From the NCBI RefSeq assembly GCF_047948215.1, contig NC_134460.1:15621501-15685500 (forward strand): 64,000 bases of DNA, in the 5' to 3' direction. The stretch comes from Lycorma delicatula. Its lineage: Eukaryota; Arthropoda; Insecta; Hemiptera; Fulgoridae. The notes below the pieces were generated by a model, which saw only the letters and a list, made by a program, of their open reading frames with translations, had not been told where the DNA came from and did not search any database. A program made the position numbers and the translations under genes. Shown piece by piece: positions 1 through 10,916 of the stretch. Within the stretch, counting starts at the first letter, position 1; every line of letters begins with the position of its first letter.

Positions 1-1786
1 CAGTTCTAAATAATTATTATCTCAAATATCAAGAATCCGTTGATCAAAAATGTAGAAAATTAGCACGAATATTTAGCTATATATATAAATTATATTTGTT
101 TATATCTCAGTTTTGGTCTTATTTTCGACCCTATCGGACAAGGAGGTATCGCTATATCCACTTTTTTTTGTTTGGTAAACTATAATTTTTTTTATCCTTT
201 TCGAATAATATTGCACCAAATCGAGTTGACTTATTGAAGTAAAAACCTGTAAATACATTTTTTTTGCGCCAAACCAAGTGGCAGAATGGGACCCGTACTT
301 AAAATATCGTTTTTTTAAAATTATTTTTAAGTTGCAAGAATGAAAATCCAACTGTATCTAGTATTAATATAAATGACACGGGAGCTCTAAAAGGGGTTTC
401 GTAGAACCCGATTTCAGAGTATGATTTTTTTTTTTAATGATTTCTAATACTTTATTTGATTTTCAAGATTTGGCTGTTATTAAAATTGTTGCAGAGCAAG
501 CTGTCAAGCAAGGGGGTCAAAATGGAACCGACAGTCTTACTAAGATTTTTAGGAAAAAAGTCATTTGAACAGGGGCCAAATCGGACCGAGTGTTTCTTTT
601 ACTGAACGGTACATACGACAGTAAATTGCGGTAAGAAAAATAGAGTTTAGCAAAATATCACTGAAAAATATGTGATTTTGTTGGAAACGTTTTTCTACTG
701 AAAAAATTTGTTTCACCAAATTGTTTTACACAACAATTTGTTGTTTTACGCAGTTGTGCTTTAAATATTCCATAATTAGGTCATTAATATTTTTTAATTT
801 TATGTCATATTCTTTTTTCTTTTGTTTTTTTTTTTAAATACTCGCTCATATAATCGCTTATACACTTGCAAACATGTTTATAAAACTGTTTTTAATTTAC
901 ATTTTAAAACAATGCGTATAGATGTTTTGGATCGTGAGTAATTTTTTTGTCATTTGTTTATATATGAATAGCGTATATAACATTTTCTAACCCCGATTTT
1001 ATACTGCGTATAGAATTGAAAAAAGGTGAAATTTTGTTTACGTTGTGTAGAACTTTTTAAGTGAGCCGTCTACGTGACCCTCACTTAACCGTGCATAGTA
1101 AACTAAAGGGAAAGTAGAGGGGGGGAGGGACTCGACTAGCGCAGAATTAATTATTCGTTGTGTATAGTAAACAGTAGGACGAACATGTATATTCCTCTTC
1201 ATGTAAAAACCAAAATAAAGCTTTTCTACTCCATCGCTTCAACATTCTCCTTTTCTCTCTTTCGCACGCTCTATATCTCTCGTTCGCCTCCCCGGTTCAC
1301 CTCACCGTTCGTACCCTCTCTCTATGCATCTCCCATCGGAGTACAACTGGCTGTTAGATCGGATGCTGCTGTTCGTAGTGGATGCAATATTAGCTTCGGT
1401 TCACAACACTAATCAATACACACCCCTTCTCTAATGTTCTGTTGGTCATACCCGTATTATTACAGCGAGCACCACAAATATACATTATCGTATTCTAAAT
1501 ATACATCCAGTCTCTAGTAAATTTACGATTCCATTATTTTTTATTTATTTATTACTCGTCATTTTGTTCGTTTTTTCCCAAAGAACAGATCTCTTGATCT
1601 ACTTCGCAAAAACCTTTGACTTTGCATTATTATTATCGTAGTAGAATTAAAGCGTCAGCTAAGACCGCCTTATTCAGCCGGTCTTAGGTTCGATTCCCAG
1701 AAAAAGTTATCATCATTCTATTCTTATCTAAATTCAAACGAGAAAATGATTTGTATAATTTGGTATCGGAATGTTTTTAATAAATT
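1..1786. other. Unassigned AT-rich DNA with a pyrimidine-rich patch
   Basis: I recognise no gene here. The sequence is mostly AT-rich with poly-T runs. About 1190-1420 is richer in C and T (CTCTCTC and TCTCTCG motifs) and holds an 84-codon open frame (1158-1412) with no recognisable domain; it could be a 5' UTR or promoter-type region, but nothing proves it. A tRNA-like B box lies near 1687 and is listed separately. Confidence 0.5.
1640..1712 (+). repeat. Possible tRNA-derived SINE fragment (B box)
   Basis: The segment contains GGTTCGATTCC at 1687-1697, which fits the RNA polymerase III B box, preceded by tRNA-like sequence ending in AGCCGGTCTTA. No convincing A box or cloverleaf is visible, so a SINE fragment is more likely than a tRNA gene. 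Confidence 0.3.
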
Positions 1787-1908
1787 AATTAGTTTGTTTA
1801 TTATTATTATGCTTTTACGGCCAACATGGGACCACTTAAGTCAATTTTAGTTGGATCTTTTCTGAGAAAAGCGTGCTATTTTACTCTTTCGAGCTGCCCA
1901 GTATTTCT

Positions 1909-2541
1909 TCATCCGTTCAGATCTTGCTTTCTTTTCTTCATCCGTTCAGATCTTGCTTTCTTTTCTTCATCCGTAAACACCCTCTTCTTTGTATTTTGTC
2001 GTTTGTCTGTCTTTTGTTTAAATCTAATGCTTTTATCTTTTAGCTTTGTAATTTTTCCAGTTTTATTCTGTAGCTCGGTCAGGGAAATTCCCAATTCTTT
2101 CATATCTTCTCTAATTTCTTTGATCCATCCTACTTCTAGCTTTTGGAACCAGAGCTTTTCAATGATATTTCTTGACGGTCTTGTTTGCGGTGTCCTTATG
2201 AGATGACCGAAGAAAGAGATTCTTTTTTTCCGCATAGTATCAGTAACAGGCTCTATTTCTCGATACACCACCTCATTTGGCACAATCCACCATCGGCCTT
2301 CTTTTTGGTGTTTTTTATCGATACACGTTCTGACAATTCTCCTCTCTATTTTCAGAATTTTTTCAATTCGGTTTTTCTGAGTGATTTTGAAAAGGGTCTC
2401 GCTTCCGTAGGTGACTTCTGGCTGTACTACAGTTTTATAATGTTTAAGTTTTGTTTTAGCAGAAAGGCATTTTTTGTTATATGTTGACCGAGTTAATTTT
2501 TGGGATTTAATCATTTTATTTGTCCTGTTTTGCCATGTCAC
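1909..2541 (-). pseudogene. RTE-B C-terminal domain ORF fragment
   Basis: A 210-codon open frame covers the domain that follows the RT in RTE-like proteins, with VTYGSETLFKI, the basic stretch KILKIERRIVRT and RKKRISFFGHLIRTP, matching the copy at 42673-43338. The part encoding about 1917-1975 is a tandem duplication of 30 bp (TTCAGATCTTGCTTTC twice), absent from the other copy. It is separated from the RT segment by a frame change near 2540-2780. This is a dead fragment, not a host gene. Confidence 0.75.
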
Positions 2542-2785
2542 TTTTCATTTAAATTATAAGTTATTATTTCCCCTAGATATTTAAATTGTTTTACTATTTT
2601 AATTTTCTGATTGTTTACCGTAATGTACTCTATTACCAGAGGATCTATGGCCATTAGTTCAGTTTTTTCGAAAGAGATATGAAGCCCTATCTTTTGTGCT
2701 AGGTTTTGAAGGCTCATGATTTGTGTTTTGGCTTCTTGAATATTATTTGCTAAAAGAGCGAGGTCATCTGCAAATCCTAGGCGAT

Positions 2786-2998
2786 TTAGTGTGATGGAGT
2801 TTTTTTCTTAGTACCCATTTTTATATTTTTGGGATTTATTTCATACCATTTTCTCATGACAAATTCAAGGGCGCAGTTAAAAAGGAGTGGTGAGAGGCCG
2901 TCTCCTTGCCTCAATCCAGTTTTTATGTAGAAGGGTTGAGAGAGTTCACCTCTGAATTTCACTCTGGACTGGGTATTGGTTAAAGTTAATTTTATCAT
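2786..2998 (-). pseudogene. RTE-B reverse transcriptase fragment
   Basis: The open frame contains YIKTGLRQGDGLSPLLFN, the RT block B/4 motif of RTE-like LINEs, preceded by MIKLTLTNTQSRVKFRGE. The FADD catalytic box follows downstream in another frame: the plus-strand text near 2760-2775 reads GTCATCTGCAAATCCTAG, the complement of LGFADD. The RT is truncated at its 5' side by the insertion boundary near 3035. Confidence 0.75.
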
Positions 2999-3049
2999 GT
3001 TTACGAGTTTAGGGTGAAGGCCCAGGTTTCTCAGAATTAGTTTGTTTAT

Positions 3050-4082
3050 AATATATAAATTTAGTTTATATAAAAATGATGTTGAAGTATGTATTTATTT
3101 ACGTATTTTTGACGTTTATATTTAGAATTATATTTTTTAAAGTTATTGAAAAAACTACAAAGTAATAAATTAATTTTAATGCCGATAACGTAAAATATAA
3201 ACATTTAGATCGATTTTCTACTTAAACTATTACAATATATCTTTTGAAAAAAGAGTCGGTCAACTTTCGTGGTGAAATAATATCGTCTTACCTATTATCT
3301 GAATTCCAGGTTCAAATCAAGGGTAGGTATGAAATTTGAAATTTTTCGCTTTATAAAAAACTTACAACAAACGGGTGTCAATAAAGGTGTTCGGCCGTAA
3401 AGATACCCGACACAAGAAAAACTATTAAAATGTCACGAAAAGAAAAATTTGTTAAAACGAGATAAAAAAAAAAAATAATAATTTCAGGTCAATATGAAAC
3501 AAGAGTGTTGTATAATCGTTTTGTAATAAAGTTTTCTACCGTGGAAATAACAATTAAGGTTTACGTTCATAATTGGTTTATTACATTTTCAATAGTTTTT
3601 TCTCCTATTTTTCCCGCTCCTAATTCCACCTGCGTTGGAGTTACGTCAGAATGTATTATGATACTTTATGTATGAAAATTCAGAATCGTTAAATATTTGT
3701 ATAGGATTTTGTACGGTTATTAATATGTAGTCATCCCAACCGGATCAAAAGACACTTTGATTTTATTTAATATCTAGACGTAATTTTTTCTGCCTTCTTA
3801 TCGCCAATTATGCAAATCTCTTAAATTCATGGCTTTCCTTATACCCTTATTCCAAGTTCTTCTGGGATTACCTTTTTTTCATTTTCTGATGCGGGATCCA
3901 GTCAACGGCTTGTTTTAGCTAATCTGTAGTCGGTCAAAATCCCAAGTGTCCTTTTTCTTAAGGTATTGTTCCCGAAAATAAAAATTACATTTAGATAAAT
4001 AAGCGCAATCGTAAACGAAATTTTGTTATTTTTCATGGAAAAAACTTAAACGTTTGTAAAAATGAATGAAAATCACTAAATT
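3050..4082. other. Unassigned AT-rich DNA
   Basis: No ORF of note and no recognised repeat. A short segment around 3300-3325 has a tRNA B-box-like GGTTCAAATCA, which may be a decayed SINE. Nothing else is supported. Confidence 0.4.
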
Positions 4083-4588
4083 AAATAACAATATTGTGTG
4101 CAAGAGCTCGAATAGTTATTAGGTCATTTCTCCTTTCGGTATATCTGATGAGATCAACATAAAAATGCTACTAATCTGACTGTCGAAGAAAAAAATTAAT
4201 TGTTAAATGTTTTCGTAGATTCTACCGTAAAAAAAATTCTAGACGCTTCAGTACAATAATTTTGGATTTATGTGCGATGTCAGTATCCCATAACCCCAAA
4301 GAGGGCTATAAAAATTTTTCTGCTGTTTTCAGCAGAAAAATAACAATATTGTGTGCAAGAGCTCGAATAGTTATTAGGTCATTTCTCCTTTCGGTATATC
4401 TGATGAGATCAACATAAAAATGCTACTAATCTGACTGTCGAAGAAAAAAATTAATTGTTAAATGTTTTCGTAGATTCTACCGTAAAAAAAATTCTTGACG
4501 CTTCAGTACAATAATTTTGGATTTATGTGCGATGTCAGTATCCCATAACCCCAAAGAGGGCTATAAAAACTTTTCTGCTCTTTTCAAC
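4083..4588. repeat. 255-bp tandem duplication containing a TATA-like box
   Basis: Two adjacent copies of a 255-bp unit start at about 4083 and 4338. They differ at only a few positions, for example TTCTAGACGC against TTCTTGACGC and TATAAAAATT against TATAAAAACT. Each carries GGGCTATAAAA (TATA-like box at 4307-4313 and 4562-4568). The second copy ends near 4588, where the sequences diverge. The high identity means a recent local duplication. Confidence 0.85.
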
Positions 4589-4600
4589 GTACGAATCAGT
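4562..4600 (+). promoter_or_regulatory. Candidate core promoter: TATA box and arthropod-type initiator
   Basis: TATAAAA at 4562-4568 is followed by TCAGT at 4596-4600, the arthropod initiator consensus, with the A about 36 bases after the start of the TATA box; this is slightly longer than usual. A similar TATA box lies 255 bp upstream in the duplicated unit. In an AT-rich genome such matches arise by chance, so this is a hypothesis supported mainly by the exon-like sequence that follows. Confidence 0.3.
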
Positions 4601-4610
4601 ATTTTCTACA

Positions 4611-4734
4611 ATGAAAATAGTGAAATCTAAACAGAGGAATAGACTGGTGCATGTTGTGTATCGACCGACCATAAGGCCGTGTGTAACAAACTCTGTTAAA
4701 ACACACCGAGCCCAGCTTCACATTAATTTTAGCG
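4611..4734 (+). CDS. Candidate first coding exon of an unidentified gene
   Basis: An ATG at 4611 opens 124 bases without a stop, encoding about 41 basic residues starting MKIVKSKQRNRLVHVVYRP. The frame runs into CG|GTAAGT, a strong 5' splice-site match with GT at 4735. It lies just downstream of the TATA/initiator candidate. The peptide matches no family I know and no acceptor or second exon is identified. An alternative is chance open frame in repeat-derived DNA. Confidence 0.25.
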
Positions 4735-4740
4735 GTAAGT

Positions 4741-5766
4741 TTTTAAAAAACATAATATATATTTTTTAAATCAGATTTCCGGTATACATAGGTCGGCATT
4801 TCAGACATTTCCATTTGTCTTTTTCTGACGCCGGTCGACATACAGCTTATCGTAATCAAAAAGAAAGAAGTGTGTCGTCTATCGTGAGCGTTCGGTGAAG
4901 TGTGTTGTCGGTCAAAATATATCGGGAACCATTGGCCTAAATCGTGAATATTTTTTAATTTGAATAATTATTTCTATTCGAATTTAATTTACCGTAAAAT
5001 AACAAAAGTATTAAGAGTTCTATTTGTAAATTTATTACGCGTATTAAATATTAAATTGTCATTTTTAGCCTGATGTTTAAAATTAATTTAGTTAAAAAGG
5101 AAAAATTAAATAACGTATTGCTTAATAGAATAAAAAAAAAGATGAGAATCGATAGCAAAATGAATATTTGACAAATTAAATAACGTTCACGTTGAGCACG
5201 TGATGTTTCAAAATCGGTGAGTTAGGTAGGGGTTGCTATTTTGATAACAAATGGCAGCGTTTGGCATTCGAAAATCTTTTGCACCCCGCCGACCTATCAG
5301 TTGGATCCGCATATAATCTGCCACCCGTCTCCAGCCCTTTCATCTCCAGCACTCTGTGTTACATTACAATACAAAACCATCTCGATGATTAATCGCTTAC
5401 GTCACTAACAAATAAAGCCCCCTTCCTTCAAAAGAAAATAGGAATTTTTGATCTTTAAGATATATTTTCTATTTATGTTTTTTTTTTTTTACTACTGGAT
5501 ATAATTCTGAAATTTTTTTGAAGTTCAAACACAATAATATTTTACGCATTTCCTTTTTACTGCAATTCTTTTTTTTATGTGCGTATATGTACATATATGT
5601 ATAAATGTACGTTAAGTGCCATTATCGTAATGGTCGTAAGCAACCTGACATGAATCTTAATCGACTCTCAAAAATGACGCAGTCATCCCCAAGAATAACA
5701 AGCAACCCGTGCTAGGATTTTAAGTAAAAGAAATTTCCGGTTGTATTCTTCAGCGAGCCCAATATA
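4741..5766. other. Unassigned DNA
   Basis: If the upstream exon is real, this could be intron. About 5230-5400 is less AT-rich than its surroundings, with C-rich text around 5285-5350, but there is no coding signal that I recognise. Poly-T and poly-A runs occur throughout. Confidence 0.35.
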
Positions 5767-7094
5767 AAATGGTGTCCCATATAAAACGCAACCCAACATT
5801 ATATTGATAGGTATCGAAATAATAAAAAGGCATGTGTAAATGTAAATGTAATTTTTATTATTACCATCCATTACCTGACATCTAGAGTAAATGTTGGAAG
5901 TGGCCGCCATCTTCTTGAATACAAGCTTCAATTCTTTTTACAGCGTTTCTTGCAACTTTTTTCAAAGTTTGTAGCTGGATATTTAATACAGCTTGTTCAA
6001 TATTGACTTTCAATCGTTCAAGTGTTCGTGGTTTGTTGCTGTTTGCGTTTTCTTTGAGGTAACCCCGTAGAAAAAAATCCGCCGCAGTCAATTCTGGAGA
6101 TCTCGGTGGCCACAAGCCTCGACCGATTACCAAAGAATTCCTCAACGAAATCAGAAGTTGAACCTGCGTAGTGCGATATCGCACCGTCATGTTGTAGCCA
6201 GCAGTGTCTGTCTTCCTCTTCCAAGAGTGTAATGAACTGAAATAAAATATCCTGATATCGTTCTGCATTAATGGTGTACTCGAAAAAAATAGGACCGATT
6301 ATTTTCTTCCGCGATATCGCACACCACACGCCCAACTTCTGCGGGTGTAATTGTTTTTCGTGATAAACGTGGGGATTTTCAGCGCTCCAAATTCTACTGT
6401 TTTGGCTGTTTACGTAGCCGTCCAAATGAAACCGTGCTTCATCTGTGAAAAATAACGAATCCATAACGTTAATTCCCTCGCGCAGAAATCGACAGAACCG
6501 TTGACAATATTATAGCCGTTTTTCTTTGTCGGCCTCAAGAAGTCGATGAACCGTTTGAATGCGATAAGGTCGTAATTGTAATCGTTTGGTCGCCCGATGA
6601 ACAGTCGATTTAGACAAATTAATTTCAGCAGACAAACGTCTGATCGATTTATTTGGCGAGGCGAGTAATCGGTCTTTGATTTCAACGACTGTATCTCTGT
6701 ATTCAATACTGACGCAGATCTTTTGTGTTCCTTGTTATTAACAGAACCGGTCTCTCTAAATTTTGCGACTAACCTTAATACTGATGTTTTGTTAGGAGCC
6801 GGTTTATCTGGGTACTTATGGCGAAACAAATCTTGTACTGCAACCGCTGATTTCGTACTGAAGTACGACTCGACAATGAAAAAACGTTCATCTAGCGAAA
6901 ACACTATCTTGTCTCTAGCGATACACTGAACGTTATGATTGCATTGTTGTTACTATTGGTAGTGTTCTACTGCGTCGCCGCGATGTTCAGATGTTGGAAG
7001 AGTCCATTTCGGTAACGAGTAGGGGAGTAAGCTTGACTTTTGAAATTTCATGGATGAGTGATTGATGGGTTGCGTTCTATATGGGACACCCTGT
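5767..7094 (-). mobile_element. Tc1/mariner-superfamily transposon with terminal inverted repeats
   Basis: A transposase relic on the minus strand is bracketed by inverted repeats at 5771-5795 and 7066-7090. The 25-bp arms, which start GGTGTCCCATATA on the left, match at 24 of 25 positions. A TA lies just outside the right end (7094-7095), as expected for TA target choice; the left end has drifted. The element is about 1.33 kb, a normal length for this superfamily. Confidence 0.9.
5882..6904 (-). pseudogene. Broken Tc1/mariner-type DDD transposase
   Basis: The transposase is split over three frames. The N-terminal piece (6410-6904) begins MFSLDERFFIVESY and carries the helix-turn-helix region. 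The middle (6018-6464) has the first catalytic Asp in LFFTDEARFHLDGYVNSQN, then GVWCAISRKKIIGPIFF, and the second Asp in WLQHDGAISHYAG. The C-terminal piece (5882-6268) has the third in GLWPPRSPELTAADFFLRGY. All three acidic positions are visible but at least two frameshifts break the gene. The PPRSP...DFFLRGYLK type is one of several insect Tc1/mariner lineages; which one needs a tree. Confidence 0.85.
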
Positions 7095-8238
7095 ATATCA
7101 GCATCCTACGTCTACTGCAAAGACGTATTTAGTTTCACAAACGAAATCTTTATTCTGTTTACTATCCGCGACTTTCTGTGTAAATAACATCATTATTCTA
7201 AAAGTATGCAACACTGATTAGTTTTACTTGTATCTAAGATGTTTCACTTCCACTAATCGATTTTTTAAAAAAACGATTGTGATTGATAGTGTAAAGAAGC
7301 AGATTAATGAATTCATTTTTACGGGAGAGAAATACATTATTAGTTTTAATTTTTAAGTTACAGATAACGGTATTAGTCTAATTTTTAAAGAGCGTTTTGA
7401 AAAATAATATCGACTACTTAACCAGTCATATTATAAAGTAATTTTCAATTATTTGTAATTTTATGTAAGTTATATATATTTTTTTTAATTTGTATTCAGT
7501 GGATTTATCATATCGCATTGTTGTTATTTCATATCTCATTTTAATTAATAAATTTAGGATTTTAACAAGGAATCGGTTATTTAAATGAGATTACTTCATC
7601 AGAAAAAACAATATATTAATTTATATATTCGATATATTTCATTTAAATGATGTATATTAGTAAATTTAAGTCTGATGATTCTATTAAAGATAAATTAATA
7701 TTGCGGTCTTAAATAGATAAAACCATTTATTTGTAGCTGCGCTGAGTATTATCAATTTAACAACCTACATTCTACCGCTAGAACATGACAGCATCGAGTA
7801 GGAAAAAGCGAGAGGAGTAAACAAGCATTAATCAATATTTATTACACAACAGCGACAGCAGCAACTTCAGTGAAGTTCACCGGCGCTTAATTTCTCTCCT
7901 AGGTGCGATTTTAGTCATTAATTAACTAGAGTATCGCTGTTCGTTCGATACTAAAATCAGCAAGATAACCTATTTAAGGTGATATCAAGTTATCACATCG
8001 TCGAAAAAATATTAAATAACGCCAATAGATATAACTCTTCAGGCGTTTTCTTGTAGATAAAAGTTAATTTTTCATTTATCCTCGGTATCGAATTTTTATT
8101 TTTATATTAATTTAATTTTTTAAATTATTCGTTAAAAATCGGATATCTGCTTCAGATTAAAACGATTATATTTAAAATACTTCAAATTTTTAGTTACGAT
8201 TGACGTTTTAAAAATGTTAAATTTAAATTTAAATTACT
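7095..8238. other. Unassigned AT-rich DNA
   Basis: No gene or repeat recognised. A somewhat GC-richer stretch lies at about 7760-7930, without a long open frame. The region ends at the target-site duplication of the first RTE-A copy. Confidence 0.4.
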
Positions 8239-9625
8239 AAAATCGGCTTGGGGAATGAGGGAATTTCCATCAGACTTCAAAAAAAGTGTTATAGTTATGA
8301 TACCAAAGAAAGCAGGGGCAGATAAATGTGAAGAATACAGAACAATTAGTTTAACTAGTCATGCATCAAAAATCTTAACTAGAATTTTATACAGAAGAAT
8401 TGAGAGGAGAGTGGAAGAAGTGTTAGGAAAAGACCAATTTGGTTTCAGGAAAAGTATAGGGACAAGGGAAGCAATTTTAGGCCTCAGATTAATAGTAGAA
8501 GGAAGATTAAAGAAAAACAAACCAACATACTTGGCGTTTATAGACCTAGAAAAGGCTTTCGATAACGTAGACAGGAATAAAATGTTCAGCATTTTAAAAA
8601 AAAAGGGTTCAAATACAGAGATAGAAGAACAATTGCTAACATGTACAGGAACCAAACAGCAACAGTAATAATTGAAGAACATTAGAAAGAAGCTGTAATA
8701 CGAAAGGGAGTCCGACAAGGATGTTCCCTATCGCCGTTACTTTTTAATCTTCACATGGAACTAGCAGTTAATGATGTTAAAGAACAATTTAGATTCGGAG
8801 TAACAGTACAAGGTGAAAAGATAAAGATGCTACGATTTGCTGATGATATAGTAATTCTAGCCGAGAGTAAAAAGGATTTAGAAGAAACAATGAACGGCAT
8901 AGATGAAATCCTACGCAAAAACTATCACGTGAAAATAAACAAGAACAAAACCAAAGTAATGAAATGTAGCAGAAATAACGAAGATGGACAACTGAATGTG
9001 AAAATAGGAGAACTAAAGATTACGGAGGTAGAAGAATTTTGTTATTTGGGAAGTAGAATTACTAAAGATGGACGAAGGAGGAGCGATATAAAATGCCGAA
9101 TAGCACAAGCTAAACGAACCTTCAGTAAGAAATATAATTTGTTTACATCAAAAATTAATTTAAATGTCAGGAACAGATTTTTGAAACTGTATGTTTGGAG
9201 TGTCGCTTTATATGGAAGTGAAACTTGGACGATCGGAGTATCTGAGAAGAAAAGATTAGAAGCTTTTGAAATGCGGTGCTATAGGAGAATGTTAAAAATC
9301 AGACGGGTGGATAAAGTGACAAATGAAGAGGTATTGCGGCAAATAGATGAAGAAAGTAGCATTTGGAAAAATATAGTTAAAAGAAGAGACAGACTTATAG
9401 GCCACATACTAAGGCATCCTGGAATAGTCGCTTTAATATTGGAAGGACAGGTAGAAGGGAAAAATTGTGTAGGCAGGCCACGTTTGGAGTATGTAAAACA
9501 AATTGTTGGGGATGTAGGATGTAGAGGGTATACTGAAATGAAACGACTAGCACTAGATAGGGAATCTTGGAGAGCTGCATCAAACCAGTCAAATGACTGA
9601 AGACAAAAAAAAAAAAAATCGGCTT
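8239..9625 (+). mobile_element. RTE-A copy 1: 5'-truncated LINE with TSD
   Basis: This is a 5'-truncated member of the main LINE family in the window, covering RT to the 3' end. The flanks share an 11-bp duplication, AAAATCGGCTT, at 8239-8249 and 9615-9625, with the right copy overlapping the poly(A). The 3' end is the family hallmark, TCAAATGACTGAAGAC followed by poly(A). It differs from the other copies at several codons, for example GRRRSD where most have GRSRSD, suggesting a slightly different subfamily. Confidence 0.92.
8255..9600 (+). pseudogene. RTE-A reverse transcriptase and C-terminal domain, frameshifted
   Basis: The first frame (8255-8668) holds the early RT blocks: FKKSVIVMIPKKAG, DQFGFRKSIGTREAI and the first catalytic Asp in AFIDLEKAFDNVD. 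A frameshift near 8610, where an A run reads as KKKGSN in place of KKLGFK, and a TAG at about 8682 interrupt it. The second frame (8755-9600, 281 codons) holds the FADD catalytic box in MLRFADDIVILAE and the C-terminal domain through IGHILRHPGIV to the end of the element. The protein would be inactive as it stands. Confidence 0.88.
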
Positions 9626-10558
9626 AGATTCAAAATCTAATATGTTACATGTTTTATTAGTACAAAGGCTAAACTTGTTACGTTCACAATACTTCCAAAT
9701 AAAAATGCTACAAATTATCTTTTTTCATTTTTATTAAACTTAGTCTGCATTAAACTAAATAGACAACTTTAATATACTTATATAATTCTGATATTATTAA
9801 AAAATTGCGTTAAACTTTAAACTTAACATTTAAATTTTGTAGATTTAATACAAAAATTAAAATGAAATTTATTTATAGTAGAGCTCTTTCTCTCTTTTTT
9901 TAAAAATAATTTTATCCTACAAAAAAAATTTCGTTCATTTTTATCCATAATTTTCACGGATCAATTGAAATATTGTAATTAATCGGTTTATTATTTATAA
10001 GTAAATTAATTGTAAACAGATCAAAATCAATTATAATGGAAATAGATACGTGATAAGGAGGAAGCTAGAAAAAATGAAAACATCAGATTACGTCATTTCA
10101 TTGTTCTGTTTAGAATTCTAAACGTTTTCCGATAGCGATCAAATCAGATAATCGTATTAAGAAAAAATATACAGTAAAAGATCCCTTTATAAAATTTTTT
10201 TCATTTACAGTATTAGTTTTATGGTAAAAGGAGTCAATCGTTACGTTTTTAAAAACCTCTTAATTCTTCCTTCACAAAAATGATTCATCTCAACTGGTTG
10301 ACTGCTTTTAACAGTAAAATAACAGTGAAATTAATGAAATTCAAAAAGTAGTGAAGCAACTAATTGAACGAAAATATTTTATTCTTGTTATTAAAAAAAG
10401 TAAAATTAACAAATTAAGTTTAAAAAAAAAAATTTAATTTTATAAATATTGTTTAATTTTTACAAAAAAAAAAGGTTTAGTTTTTATACAAACTAAAAGA
10501 CATTAAATCAATGGTGCTGTCATAAGAAATATTGTAATATTCTTCAGTTTAATTTTCA
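9626..10558. other. Unassigned AT-rich DNA
   Basis: No open frame or repeat recognised. The text is A/T homopolymer-rich throughout. Confidence 0.4.
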
Positions 10559-10916
10559 TTTTTTTTTTTTTTTTGTCTTCAGTCATTTGACTGGTTTGAT
10601 GCAGCTCTCCAAGATTCCCTATCTAGTGCTAGTCGTTTCATTTCAGTATACCCTCAATGAACATTGTTTCTTCTAAATCCTTGTTACTCTCGGCTAGAAT
10701 TACTATATCATCAGCAAATCGTAGCATCTTTATCTTTTCACCTTGTACTGATACTCCGAATCTAGATTGTTCTTTAACATCATTAACTGCTAGTTCCATG
10801 TAAAGATTAAAAAGTAACGGTGATAGGGAACATCGTTGTCGGACTCCCTTTCTTATTTCCGCTTCTTTCTTATGTTCTTCGATTGTTACTGTTGCTGTTT
10901 GGTTCCTGTACATGTT
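10559..10916 (-). mobile_element. RTE-A copy 2: short copy with large internal deletion
   Basis: The 3' end (poly-T then GTCTTCAGTCATTTGAC on the plus strand) is present. After about 80 bases the copy jumps near 10654 to the region just downstream of the FADD box, losing roughly 0.6 kb compared with full copies. It then runs upstream through MLRFADD and GVRQ to about 10916, where it ends at the sequence encoding MYRNQ. A 135-codon frame (10638-11045) starts in flanking DNA. No clear TSD is visible. Confidence 0.88.

Larger units (their letters stand above)
1787..3049 (-). mobile_element. RTE-B copy 1: 5'-truncated RTE-like LINE with (TAA)n tail
   Basis: On the minus strand this holds the last part of an RT and the C-terminal domain of an RTE-like LINE, ending in a short TAA/ATA tail (about 1801-1812 on the plus strand). 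It is flanked by a perfect 15-bp target-site duplication, AATTAGTTTGTTTAT, at 1787-1801 and 3035-3049, so both ends are defined; the duplication overlaps the element by a few bases. The copy at 41.9 kb is its closest relative in the window and keeps more RT. The coordinates include the duplications. Confidence 0.85.

Noticed and set aside
1826..2487. Plus-strand open frames of 126 and 100 codons rich in Phe and Ser
   Set aside because: They are antisense shadows of the RTE-B C-terminal domain on the minus strand; the same shadows appear at the 43-kb copy.
4083..4588. A satellite array or CRISPR-like repeat
   Set aside because: Only two units of 255 bp exist, with no spacers; this is a simple tandem duplication.
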